From contig JARWIR010000015.1 of the NCBI GenBank assembly GCA_029959085.1, positions 7,315,017-7,379,016 of the forward strand: a stretch of DNA of 64,000 nucleotides, read 5' to 3'. Under the pieces are notes generated by a model. That model was given only the letters and a program-made list of their open reading frames with translations. It had not been told where the DNA came from and ran no database searches. Shown here piece by piece: positions 33,325-45,322 of the stretch. The position numbers and the translations under genes were made by a program. Source of the DNA: Nemophila menziesii (Eukaryota; Streptophyta; Magnoliopsida; Boraginales; Hydrophyllaceae). Position 1 is the stretch's first letter. Every line of letters begins with the position of its first letter.

Positions 33325-34334
33325 TTGATAGTACGAAGCACTAGGAATATAGTTTGTATTGGATCACCCACAGGGTGATAATCCAACTACTAAGAACAGT
33401 CCTAACGTGATCAAGTTTAGAGTTGGAATAAAGGCAAACACAAAAAAAAAATTAAAGTAAAATCTCAAATCAATTAAATTCAATCTCAAGTAACATTTAT
33501 ACATATTGCAAACCAAGCTATGGAAAAATTAGTTCATAATGCCAAAAGAAATAAAACTAAACTTAATAACTTACGAAAATGGTTAAAAATGAGATCTAAT
33601 TTATATTACCCTAATGGTTAAGTGGAAGGAGAGAGAAGAGAAGTTTGTGACTCTCCACCTTCATGTCTTCTTCTACAAGTCACTTGCTTCTTTTGATGAT
33701 TTTTAAGTGTATTCATGATTAGGGACTAAGAAAAGACATGTTTATAGTGTGAAATACAAGTACATATAGGTGTAGAGACAAAATCTAGGTCATGGATTAG
33801 GTTTTAGATCCCTATTCCAGCTCAAACCCATTTTCCTTGGAAAATGGTCTGCCTGACCTATAGAGTTTGTAAAATTCACAAGTTTTTCGTTACATCTCCA
33901 AATAACTCGAAACCAGTGGCACACACGACCGTAATTCAAAGACCTTTCTTGATTTAAAAGGGGTTATTCAAATTCTCTATCTATTTTATGCAGCATTATA
34001 AATACTACACACTCCAAATCTGGCCAACAACTATTGATAGCTTTTGCTTTATCCAAAACAGTTTCTTCTGCCCTTTTAATCTTGATTTTGTCTTGAATCT
34101 TCTTTCTTTAACTTTTTCGCCAATTCTTGGCTTCTAGTATCATTCTTGTAACTAAAAGATTCACATTTAACACGCTATTACACCGAAATATGCTCTATAA
34201 GTAACAAAACTCCAAAACAAGGTAAGACTAGAGAAACTATCTAATAATTGTGAAAACCACTTAAGCTAAGCACACAATACACCTAAAGTGGTGTCTCTAA
34301 ACTAGATTATTATCTCACAGATATGAAGACATCA
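33325..34334 (-). mobile_element. LTR of truncated Ty3/gypsy-like element, unit 2
   Basis: Same segment as 14223-15232. On the minus strand it starts TGATGTCTTCAT and ends in ACTATCA, i.e. TG...CA ends. Confidence 0.42.
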
Positions 34335-34659
34335 GTTGTTTATGGGTAATTTGTTTTTTTTTTTTTTTCTAATTTCTTGTTTTTTTAATTATTATTTGTA
34401 GGGGTATTTTGAGTTGAGTCATTTTTTTAAATAGTTTTATTCCAGGTACCTTTTTATTAATAGGTTTTTTTATATGCATATTTTGACAATTGGCTCATAT
34501 AATAAACATGAAGATAATAAGAATTAAATGATATATATAATTAAAGTAATAATTAAATGGTTTATGGGTATTTTGGTAATCTTTTAATTTTTTAATTAAT
34601 TGAGAATTAACTTGAAATTGTAATTAATTAAGAATAATTTCACTATCCGTGTAATTAAT

Positions 34660-34890
34660 TGGGTGTTGCCCTATATATATTGTGTTTTGTTACTTCCGTA
34701 AAGTTTTCCTAGGGACCCGACAATGTTTATAACAGAATCTTAATGATAAGAAAGTATGTGTAAAAGGAAATCAACAAAGTCTTTTTCAACTTCGGCGAAA
34801 AGGACTCCTTGGTCTTTTTTTTTTGTCTATAAGAAGTTTCAAGCTTAGTTTTGTAGTTGAAGGATCCATGATTGCACCAGCAATAAGTCT
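34660..34890 (-). pseudogene. DUF674 gene fragment, decayed, unit 3
   Basis: Counterpart of 15510-15800 with small indels that break the frame. Part of the KLLI...KDFVDFL region is still recognisable. A second, separate DUF674 copy lies at 39435 in the opposite orientation. Confidence 0.55.
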
Positions 34891-35655
34891 TTACAGGCTA
34901 GGCAAAAGATATATGCAAGACTAGAAAATCGTCAAGCTTTAATAAGATGACTCAATATTAAATTATAACAATGAGAATTTAGAGGGTCAAACACTAATTA
35001 TTAAAATAAACATGCGCCCTTCTAAATTCTCTTTTGTACACAAAATATGGACTATCTCCAAAAATGTCTAAGATGGCTTTCGGAAAACTTAGAGCGCCAC
35101 AGATTAATTTGGGATCTTATACCATGCAAAAGTTGTAAATATACTCGTGTATCTTCAAAGAGACCAAATTGTCTCTTGTGTTTTGCATAATAATCTATCA
35201 TTTTACCAAAAAGGATTTTAAGTTAATATTTTCATATTTCTTCTTCTAGAACTGATATTTTTTGTTGTCGTAGAATTTTATTATTATAATTATTTTTGCT
35301 TGGCAAGTAATAATATTTATATCATTATACCAAAATAAGGGTCCATTTTAAGGTTTGTTTAGAACCTTTAAATTCTCACACTGCCAAAACATTTCACCTT
35401 GGTTACAATTTATACAATCGAATCAAGAGATACAGATCATCACCTTTCTCTCGAAGTCTTCCAAGAGACGCCATGACAAATCTTCCCTAAGACTACCACG
35501 TTTTAATCTAAAACACCACCATACTCGTTTAAAAAACAAACGTCCCACGACAAGACCCACCTATATCATCATAACACCTTTGATATGTCCGACATTGGCT
35601 TTGTTTTCCAACCTCTTACGGAGAACTATAATTTATGGAGTCGTACCACATATAT

Positions 35656-36095
35656 CTAGGGATGGAAACAGTTAGGTTTTTTGCAAAAATATCAAAACCA
35701 TAACCATAACCGTTTATTTAATAAAAAACCATATCCTAATAGTTTTAACCATCGGTTACACATTTCAAAACCATAACCGCATTATTCGGTTTTGGGTTTT
35801 TAAACGGTTTTGCGGTTTTTAACCATAACAAAATGATAGTTTAATAATAATTATATAAATTTTGATAAATTCAAACTAGATTTTTTTTATTAATTAATTG
35901 GTTAAATCTAGTATTTGGATTTTAATTTTAGAATTGTAATATATTTAATTTAACCTAGATTATTATTGAATATGAAAATATATATGTTAATAAACGGTTT
36001 TCGGTTATTCAGTTTTATTTTAATCTAAAACCATAACCAAACGGTTTTAACTATCAGTTTCACTTTTCAAAACCATAACCTAATGGTTAGCATGT
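35656..36095. mobile_element. hAT-like non-autonomous element, partial
   Basis: Starts TAGGGATGGAAAC, close to TIRs of plant hAT elements, and is filled with both orientations of AACCATAACCG / CGGTTATGGTT-type repeats, a common feature of small hAT derivatives. No matching right terminus was seen. Assignment is tentative. Confidence 0.35.
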
Positions 36096-36393
36096 TCTTT
36101 GGTTTGTAATGAATCTTGACAACTTTTATTCAGCAATTTGAGGTTAGATTGTACTCAATTATCAACTTCCCTCTTTGAATAACACATATAACCTTATTAT
36201 CTAGGAAGAGAAACAAAGGGGAGTGGTGGTGTCTATATCCTCTCTAAAACAACATGTTGCACTTTATCTTTTGACTTTGTCGACACATGTTGCATACAAC
36301 TTTGCCCCATCAATAGTTGTTGTATCCAGTACTTACCTGCAGCCATAACAAAACACCATATTCAGTCACAATAATGGATGTAAATGACCTTCA

Positions 36394-36534
36394 AATTACC
36401 ATTGTCTTAACTTTGGTTTTCCTAGTCATGGACACACAAGCGCGTTATGTTGTAAATTAATTGGATATCCTATTTGGCATCACGTTCACAAAGGCAACAC
36501 TCGTTCTTCTTATAATAATGTTGCTAGGGGATAA
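36394..36534 (+). pseudogene. Ty1/copia gag zinc-knuckle scrap
   Basis: Frame reading NYHCLNFGFPSHGHTSALCC, then KLIGYPIWHH. It resembles the copia gag zinc knuckle followed by the usual KLxGYPxWH, with one Cys replaced by Phe. Upstream and downstream frames are broken. The Athila-type LTR at 36679 lies just downstream and may have inserted into it. Confidence 0.45.
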
Positions 36535-36678
36535 TTAGGGGAAAGTAAAACACACACTATCTACCCTCTATCACTCACACCAATTCGGTATACAAATGTA
36601 TTGACTTTGCTCAACGAATGTAATCTACCATCTTTCATAACGATTCAAGCATAAATTTCTCCTTGACGTTTCCCGTTT

Positions 36679-38065
36679 TGTTATAAATATATTCCCTTAT
36701 GAGACATATTTTTAGGTAGAAATTGGACTTATTAGATAGACTTTTATACTTATTTTAATATATTGTACTTTCTCCCCTTGGAATTATGTTATTTGCATTT
36801 TTAGAACTTTTGTGTGTTAATTTGTTAGTTTTTAGTATAAAGTTTTAAGGTACATGGATTCTATGAAGCACCAAGATGAGGAGGAGAAGTGAAGTTTAAA
36901 GTATTAGATCAAGAGGAGAGGTCAAAAGAGAGAAAGTACCACTCGAAGAATTTCGGATTTCGAACCAGATAGGTACTGATTCAGACCTGGAGATCTAAAA
37001 GAGAAAGTCATGCCTTTATATTAGCAATTGGACATGGACTTTAAATTACTTAATTAAGTACAAGATTAGACCTAATCCATTCTCACTATCTATATAAGCC
37101 CTTTTAGACCTCTTAATTCATAATCTCTTAATCTATTCTTCAAATTAAATCATCTTTAGGGAGAGTGTCAAAAGAAAGAGTCAAGAGCAGAAGCTGGAGA
37201 AGTCTTTCTTCCTCCAACAACATCTCAAATCCTTCTCCTAATTAGGTCCTTCTTTATTTTATTTCTCTTTTTATGAAACTTGTATATTTCTAGTTTCTTT
37301 TCCTTTATGTATTTAATTATGAGCTAAACTTAAATGACTTGATACTCGTATTTTGGGGATGAATCCTAGTTTCTAATTTAATGTCTTTCTAATTTGGGAT
37401 TATGTTAATTTAAATTAAGTCGCGTAATTACATATTGATTCTATCTTTATATTTATTTACTATCATTGACATCGCGAATCAAGGGTATGTAGTAGTAATT
37501 AGGCTATTCACTAGTGGCGGCGATCACCTTGATGGGGGGTTTAATTAATAAACTAGGATAGAAACGCGTGGTGTTCGTCAGTGATCCTCACGGGCTCGAC
37601 TAACTGCGTAGCCAATTTGGTAATTCAGTTAATCATCTGAACGTAGCATATAATCGTCCTGACGGGGTTTGTAATACTGTAGGATAGTTCCTAAGTCTAC
37701 CCTGACGGGAGTTAGAAGATTGTAGAGTCCCGAATAATATTAATTACTAGCTTTACCCTAAAAAAGAATGCATTAGATTGTTAATTTAGGTGATTCCCTC
37801 GCGAGACTCAAGTATATCTTTTATCTGCATTTAATCTTTTAGTCTTTACTTTAGTAGTTTCTTTATTTTCTTGCGTTTAGTATCTTATAAACAAAACCAA
37901 ACAAATATTTTTTATATTTTATTTTTCTGTATTAGCAATTACTACTACTTATTCATTGAACACGTGAATTATACCAATTCAATCCCTGAGAACGAAATCC
38001 CATCCCATTTATCGAAATATTACTTGAACGACCCGTAAACTTGCGATTTGATGAGTACTCAATGA
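36679..38065 (+). mobile_element. Solo Athila-type LTR (L1)
   Basis: Homologous by eye over its length to the LTRs at 58517 and 62574: start TGTTATAAATATATTCCC, a GGTACATGG..GCACCAAGAT block, AGAAGCTGGAGAAGTC, a G-run followed by TTAATTAATAAACTAGG, CCTGACGGG repeats, and ACTTGAACGACCCGT near the end. No gag or pol sequence adjoins either side, so it is a solo LTR or a heavily truncated element. Exact 3' end and target duplication not resolved. Confidence 0.65.
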
Positions 38066-38590
38066 ATCCATTAGTATAGTCAACTAATTAATGATTAAAC
38101 TAAGAGTTATTTACAGAGTATTCAATTTTCCTGAAAATACATAGTGGTTTAACTAATACTAAGTGGAATAACTTGTACACTCAATTATTTTGCTGATTAA
38201 CTACCTAAAAAACCTTCATTATAGACAATATATAATAATCCATCATAACAACTTACCATTCACATAACATCAAATTATCAAAATTACGTCTAATATTAAC
38301 ATCTAGTTACATATCCATTGAACCATTAATAATTAAATATTATTTGGTCTAGTTCAATTCACTAGAATATTTCACGTAGAGCAACAACTTTCTCACTATC
38401 ATTGCTCTTATCTCATTGATTACTTTTGCATTGTATGAGTAGTTCTCCAAGGAACCGACGATGGAGTAGTGTTTTTCCCATAGTAACAAAAAAACTCTTA
38501 AGTAATGTACTTGTTGAGGTGATTTTTTGTGTGTTAAAATGTATTTGGCTGTGGAAGCCGGATCCTCAACCTTCCATACATGTTTTACTA

Positions 38591-38631
<41 letters not shown>

Positions 38632-39416
38632 GTTGCAAAGATTTATGTTTTTGATCCTATCATGTTCTCATGTTTTGGGGTGATCGAGTTGCAATGGACA
38701 AATAAACGATTTTACCTTTCATACGCCATTAGGCGTCAACGATTGTTTAGTCTTTTACAAAGACCGGCAAAAATGTGTAATAGTAATCCTTGTTGTTATG
38801 CTTGAAGTGTTATTATAAATATTTTTATTTCATCTAACTCTGTTATTAACAATAAAGTTTTATGCATATAACAATAAATGTTGTTATTTATTTACTATGT
38901 TTAATCATCTCATTTAAATCTCAATAAAACAATTAAAGTATGTAATATTACTAGGCAAATACCGGTTGGATAAATTACGTTGTTTGCCAAAACTCATTCC
39001 TTTTCCGTGTTCTTTGTCTACCATGAAAAACATAACATCAATAACATGAAATTACAGAATGCTCAATAGTTATAGAATATTTATCTGTTTCAACCTTTGT
39101 TTACCATGTGTATAAAGTCATTACCTCCACTCTCGTACTCCTTTGTGGGTAATGTGTAGGTGTTAGATTCATTTAAACAGTCATAAGACCACAGATGTAA
39201 TAATTAAAAATTTAGTTGATCCTTGATTTCTTTTTCACCGGACCAACGTATTTCATTTAATTAGTAATATCTTTGGGAAATAAACATGCCTGCAGTCAAA
39301 ATTTATTTATCCTAGACATATTAATTGTAAAATCCAAAGCATCAGAGCTAACTATTTCCCAATTAAATTTCAAGAACCTGCTCAATCTTTTATAAACAAG
39401 AAGAAATCAACAAGTT
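38066..39416. other. Non-coding interval
   Basis: No gene recognised. A TA run lies at 38594-38629. A weak open frame at 38426-38683 is not supported. Confidence 0.45.
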
Positions 39417-39434
39417 ATGCTAATCTATGGCAAG

Positions 39435-39966
39435 ATGGCATCAACAAACAAAGTGAGTTTACGACTTCTCATTGACAGGAAAGGAAAACGAGTCATTTTT
39501 GCGGAAGCAGGGAAAGACGTCGTTGATTTCTTATTTCATCTCTTCTTATTTCATCTCTTTTCATTGCCTCTGTGTAGTTGCGAGTCTTTTAACCAAGGAA
39601 AAAATGGTGAGTTGCTTGGCGAAAATATATGGAAGTATTGGAGATCTGAACAACACTGACTCACAACTTTCTGCCAAGAAATATAATTTGTTGAACCTGA
39701 AAACACCAACCTATTCTTCCAGGGTGTCACTCTCTCTGACCAACAAATCTGCATCAGAAGCGCTGAAAAAGCTATATTGTTGTCTATATATTTTTAGTTC
39801 AGCAAGTTACAATTTGACTGATGACCCTGAAATGGTTTGCCAAAATTGCCTTTCTTACCAAAAGTATGAGTTGAAGTACGTGCCAGGTACAAAACTAACT
39901 GCAGCAGCTCCCACGGAGGAAGGTTGTGTGAAAGAGATGGTCCCATACATGATATGTACGTTTTAG
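39435..39966 (+). pseudogene. DUF674 gene, N-terminal half, frameshifted
   Basis: Starts MASTNKVSLRLLIDRKGKRV and continues IFAEAGKDVVDFLFHL, then after a frameshift near 39570 continues with ASLLTKEKMVSCLAKIYGSI, LTDDPEMVCQNCLSYQKYEL and GCVKEMVPYMI before a stop at 39966. The order and motifs, including the DDP..VC..C Cys pair, match DUF674 proteins, a plant family of unknown function. A local 15-bp duplication repeats FHLFLFHLF. The C-terminal half is missing or unrecognisable. An ATG at 39417 is an alternative start, but 39435 fits the family. Confidence 0.75.
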
Positions 39967-40353
39967 AGACAAAGAACTAACTTGTCAAAACATATGGGAC
40001 AATCACATAGACAACCTTCTCCTCAACAGAAGCCAAGTCCTTGATGTTTAAAGAAGTTAGGAGAGTGATACTAGATATGGTAGACATAGTCATCCATTAT
40101 TGTATATGTTCGCCCTTGTCTGTGCTGTGCTGGATTTCAAACCTTTGACTTTGCTTGGACCAGCCAAATGATATATGTTGGCAGTCATTTAAATATTTCA
40201 ACTCGAGCATAGATGACCCTGAAATAGTATAAGTAGATGTTGCTTAAGCATGGTCAATAAGAAAAACATATATATAAACAATCGCATAATACATAAGTTA
40301 TAAATTTGATATAGGAGAATATAAAATTACTAACAAACCATTATAAAAGATAA
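39967..40353. other. Interval between DUF674 and F-box pseudogenes
   Basis: No gene recognised; may hold decayed DUF674 3' sequence. The two pseudogenes converge here. Confidence 0.35.
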
Positions 40354-41590
40354 TCATAAGCTAAGATTCAACAAATCTTCAGAATGCATTCCTTTGAGGA
40401 ACATTAAAGATGGAACTAGTTGGTACAAAACCGTTTTCCCCGGATGTGCCTCGGCTACACATGTAGATTTTTTGGAGTGAATATCATATTGCAGAAGATG
40501 ATTATCCATAGAAATATGCATTTGACTCTTTGATGGCCAATAATGAAGCACAGTAATAGTAATATAATCTGGATCTGAATAATTATTCATAAAATTCAAA
40601 GGAATAATCTTTTTATCTGGCCATATGGAGCTCTTGTTCAATTATGCACCCGATTGAGAGCTTGCCATGATCAGGATCAATAAATGCCTGAAATAGAGTT
40701 ACTTCAGATGATAGAAAACTCTGATTCTGAGGGTACTTGATGTTCATGGCGTTTTTGCCGTTAAAAGTTGATCTAATTATATCTGATTTCGACAATTCAT
40801 CATAGCAAAAACTTACAATGTAAAATAAATCATTGTTACATGTACAACATATTGATCTATTTCCTCTACTCATGAGATTAATATCAAGGTATCTCTTCAA
40901 ACTCCAAGCATCATCATCATCATATCCAAAAGTTAACACACTTATATCTAAATCAGGTCTTCCTTCATTGCTATGAACTCTAATCAAATTATAATTACTA
41001 GTTGATGAATTGAAACCCAGTATGAAACCATATCCAACTGACCACACCACATGAAGCACTTGTTTAGTGGCCGGGTTTTTTATGCGATACTCACCGAGGT
41101 GTCCTGCCATTTTCTCCAACACTAAACCATTTCTATAAGCCAAGTATATGTAATTTTCACCAAATGATTCACAAACATATTCATAAGCAACTTGGGATTT
41201 ACTCTGCCTTTGATGCTTTTCAATCAAAAACCTTTGCTGAATAATGATATTCGATGCACACACTTTTGAATCTTAATAAACTTTTTACTGGCAACCAGCT
41301 CAGTATATCAACAATCACATCATCATGTAGTAGTACATGACTAACCTGTTATATAGTATGAAAAATAAAATTGATATTTCGAACAAAAAGAATAGTATTA
41401 AAGATGATCCATCATAGACTCTAAAGATACTTAAAACTGAATTTTACGAGAGTCGAATTAAACCCTAAACCTAACCAAAACATGGCAACATATTTCAGGA
41501 GAGGAAAAGAAAAACTCTATAATCTACAACAAACAAAGAAAGGCATCTTATTACCTGAATCAATAGGCGACTCTTTTTTCGAGCTTCCAT
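40354..41590 (-). pseudogene. F-box gene with F-box-associated domain, two frameshifts
   Basis: F-box proteins recruit substrates to SCF ubiquitin ligases. Exon 1 (41590-41555) encodes MEARKKSRLLIQ and ends CAG/GTAAT. Exon 2 starts at 41345 after TAACAG and reads in phase into DDVIVDILSWLPVKSLLRFK, a clear F-box. Within GTGTGTG after FKSV the frame shifts by two bases; the rest follows in another frame (QQRFLIEKHQ, KNPATKQVLHVV, VLTFGYDDDDAWSLKRYL), typical of the F-box-associated region. A second frameshift near 40630 leads to the C-terminal part (VPSLMFLKGMHSEDL). Nearly full length, about 345 codons, but not translatable as it stands. Unit 2 carries the same first frameshift. Confidence 0.75.
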
Positions 41591-41931
41591 TGTTCTAAAT
41601 TGTTTCACCTATTACAAATCTCAATCAGTGTAGACGGGCTAACCAAATAGACAAATTTATATTTAAAAACCAATGAGCCTTGTAGGCTTGAAGTCAAAAG
41701 ATTAATATCACAACCAAATTTCGAATTGATTAAAACAAAATTACTTGATATATTTTTTGTTCGATGGTTACTTGAAGTAAAGTGCAAGCAATTATATTTT
41801 AGGAAATTAGACTATAAAATAATTTTTTTAATCTTCTATTATGCATTAAATATATTAATTATTTTTTATTAATAAAAAATTAATAAAATAAAAATAATGT
41901 TATTGTTTGATTATCAATTGAAAAAATAATT

Positions 41932-42035
41932 AACCAGTTGAGATTAGCTTATTGTTCAAGATCTTTGTCATCTAATTTAATGGTGTAAGTTTAAACCAAG
42001 GTAATGACTTGAATCTAAAGTGATTCTCTTATCTA
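41932..42035 (+). mobile_element. tRNA-derived SINE-like head, degenerate, unit 3
   Basis: Counterpart of 17123-17225; starts AACCAGTTGAGATTAGC. Confidence 0.35.
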
Positions 42036-42449
42036 ACAAAAAAAGATAATCTAAATAGTTCTTTTTCTCATTGATTTGAACTAAACTTGTTTCTTTTTAT
42101 ACTACTCCATAACCACCACCATGGCACAAAGAATGGGCGGTCAAGGCAATCTCCCATGGATCCGAGTTTAGGTAGGGTCTCTGATTTTCAAGGTATATAT
42201 TTATATATTTGTAATTATTTTTTATAATTACTAATATTTTACTAAATAAAATAAAGTTTGGTTTCCCCTCTCTTGGTAAGACCATTGTATTTGTTTTTCT
42301 GGCTAGTCGATTTTTTTATTTAAATAAGAGGCCAATCGGGAAGTAAACTTCCTACAAGCTATCAACTATCAATGGTTATTTTGGATACAACCTATTTGTA
42401 ACGATACATGCTTTAGTAAGCACCATATACCATATGGTGGTGCCTTCGA
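42036..42449. other. Non-coding interval
   Basis: Counterpart of 17226-17639. No supported gene. Confidence 0.4.
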
Positions 42450-43215
42450 CCTGCAAAGTTCATGAGCTGGTGTTCTCGAAGTTCCATTTTAGTGGCCCCG
42501 ATAGCCTAACGGGGAAGTCCCCTTCGCACTCTTTACTCCAAACTTTGCCATCCAATCCACACAATTGTTCGCTTCTCTATAATTCCAAACCAACTCAAAA
42601 TTCTCTCTAGATGCCAGTATTTCACGATAAGCCATATTATATCATTTGAAAAAGCCTTTTGAATTCGCACCGCCCTTCACTAGCACGTGCAATTCATTCG
42701 AGTTTATTTCAATAGTTAGATAATCATAACCTTAACACACACCCATATGAAGGCCAAAATGTAAAGTGAGGAGTTCCGCATCAAAAGGAGTCAGTGTTAC
42801 GCAACTCCCTGCAAAACCCCCTAGATAATCGCCATACTTATTCCGAAAAAACCCACCTACAGCATCTGTAGATCTCACTGCATCATATGCTCCATCCACC
42901 TTCAATTTGACGCCCATTTCTAGTTTAACCCATTTACCTAGGATAGTTTTTGCCGATACAATTAACCCGCCATCTCTATCGACTCCCCACGCGAGCGCAT
43001 AATCACTTGTCGTGTTAAAGATAATTGCTCGTAGTTCACTATGCGCTCTTTTCTTTGCCAACTATAGGCAAGTACAATATACTTTTGTTCGATCACATTT
43101 ATTTTCCTTTTCCGCGTTAGCAAATTACCACACCACTGTTTCTGACATAAGATCACCCGTGGCGCTCCTTGTGCAACTATATTCACTGCCAAGCCTCGTT
43201 CATCCACTTATGTGA
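42450..43215 (-). pseudogene. LINE-type RNase H (RVT_3) fragment, unit 3
   Basis: Same structure as in unit 2: VDGAYDAVRS, PFDAELLTLHFGLHMG (Glu changed to Asp in the FEAE block), then the C-terminal WMAKFG part below 42730. The upstream Cys-rich part is in another frame. Confidence 0.68.
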
Positions 43216-43369
43216 GCTGATGCTTTCATCCGTTGCACCTCCCGTTCTTGCCACGAACCAGAACTAGAAACAGGAGCCTTCCAAGCGTTGCTGCTTCCGA
43301 ACATCCTTAGCTGCTGTCCCCTCCAGGCGGCTGCTGGCCGTCCGAATTCGAGTCCCCTATATAAAAGCA

Positions 43370-45060
43370 TTTTTTATAGTTCTAAAAAAACATTCTTTTT
43401 CTCTTTTGTTTACAATTAAAAAAACAATATTTTTTCCAGTACCAACAGATTTTTAACTTACTAATTTTTATATATTTTTAATCATAATATAAGTAATTGT
43501 TTTACTCTAATTTAAGTTCTCATATATCTAATAAAAATAAGAAATATATTTTAATATTTTAATAATATTGATTATAATTAATATGTATACAAAATATATC
43601 AATAGATTACAAATTATTACTTAAAAAATATTAAACTTGTTCATTTCTTATATATATGGTAAATTTCACTCAAAGTTGTCTGAACATGTGAATCCGTACA
43701 ATTTTAGATTTAATTTGAAAAAATCAAAATCAGATTTATATTTATATTCTTCATTGATATAAGGTTGTCATATTGTGATTTACCGTTATTTTTAATATTG
43801 TTTATTAAAAAATTAATAGTTTTATCTATTATAAAGTATCGAAAGTTTAAATCTATATTCATACTTTATATATATATATATATATATATATTGGAATTGA
43901 ATAAAAATAATATATTAATCGGCAAGGTCATGTATCAAATACATTTAAGATAGACTAATTAACCTATAGAAAGCATATCATAAAGGTTTTCATCTTTATC
44001 GGATCAAAAGTAAACATGGTAACCTTTAACTATCAAAATATTTTCTTCTACTCCAGATAGTCAGAAAATAAATATATAATTAATAGGACCAGTGGTGAAC
44101 ATGAACGAATTATAAAATTTATGTTTGAATCTTGTCATAAATACGTCGCAAACACAAGCATTTCTTTAAACAAAAAATTTACTGTACAAATACAATCGGA
44201 AATTAAGAATAATAAATACTCCAAGTCTCAAGACAACCAACGAATCACCTTAGCCGCAAAATTGCAGTTTTTAAACTTAAATAAAACGATCCAACGAATT
44301 ACATATTAAAGATTTGTTGTCTTACAATACTACTAGCTAAATTTTTTTACGTTTTGTAAATCTGGCACCAAAAATATATCATTTGCCATCATCTTAAAAC
44401 GAGAATACACATAACTAAAAACGCATATAGCCCAGCTGTTAGCATCACTTATGCTAACTACTTATTGGTCGGCGTAGTTTAAATTCAACTTCTCCAACCG
44501 CCGAAAACATTAAATATTCATTAAACACTTCAAAAAAATCATATATTTTTTTTCAAGACCAAATTTTACAAAATTTATATCGTTGAATTCATTATTTCAA
44601 GAAAATCACATTGAGGTTAATGTATGAATTAAGAACCCTGATAAAAAAATTAAATAGAGCTATCATCCAAAGATCTCAAAACTCTTAAAATATTGAAAAG
44701 TAAATGGGGAATGTTAGAAAAGAAGAAATTTGAAAACCCAAATTTATTTAATTATTTTTGCATTTAGAAAGAAATTTTATCTTCTTTTTTATTGGACATA
44801 AAATGAAAATTTATCTTATAGGTAGATATGTGGTCTAAAAACTAAAGTAAAATAATAAAGAAATAGTAATTAGAAAGTAGAAATGCATATATCCTCTATG
44901 ATCTATAAGTTGTCTTTGGTAGTGGGTTGAGACTTGAGAATGAGTTTTGAATATTAAAAAATTAAAATAAAATATAGACCTTGAAAGATGGTATGTTTTT
45001 GTTTTTTTTAATCTTAAACCATAAGCTAACTATTTTAACTACCGGGATTTTTTAATTATA
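43370..45060. other. AT-rich non-coding interval
   Basis: Counterpart of 640-2010 and 18590-20300. Short TA run at about 43868. No supported gene. Confidence 0.45.
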
Positions 45061-45064
45061 TAGG

Positions 45065-45131
45065 AGAGACACTTTGGACTCGGAGTCATTATGATGACCA
45101 AGTCCCTGACCAGTGAGCTAATCTCAACGGG
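45065..45131 (-). mobile_element. tRNA-derived SINE-like head, unit 3
   Basis: Counterpart of 20325-20395, slightly shortened at its 5' end. Confidence 0.38.
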
Positions 45132-45322
45132 TTTAATAATCCGCCAGATTTAAATCGCTACCATTTTAGTGGTAGTCTTTTTGAAAAAAAATCTAATCAC
45201 ATGTTCGTATAAAGTTAATCTCCAAGATCTAACGAGTCAATCACCCTTTATTCAAACAACATACTATTTTCACCATCCCAAACTTTTACACGTGTAATAA
45301 ACACAACTCCTTCTCACATCGA

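Larger units (their letters stand above)
15242..34343. repeat. Segmental tandem repeat, unit 2
   Basis: Complete second unit of about 19.1 kb. Compared with unit 3 it lacks 5712 bp that would lie at 16370/16371 (35455-41166 in unit 3), with 1 bp of shared sequence at the join. Private features: a 39-bp triplication at 26174-26290, a 66-bp deletion near 18798, and a long GA tract. It shares several derived changes with unit 3. Confidence 0.88.

Noticed and set aside
36679..38065. Complete retrotransposon at L1
   Set aside because: No internal gag or pol sequence on either side; only LTR sequence can be supported.
38426..38683. Plus-strand open frame of 85 codons
   Set aside because: Runs into a TA microsatellite; no recognisable motif and no second copy to compare.
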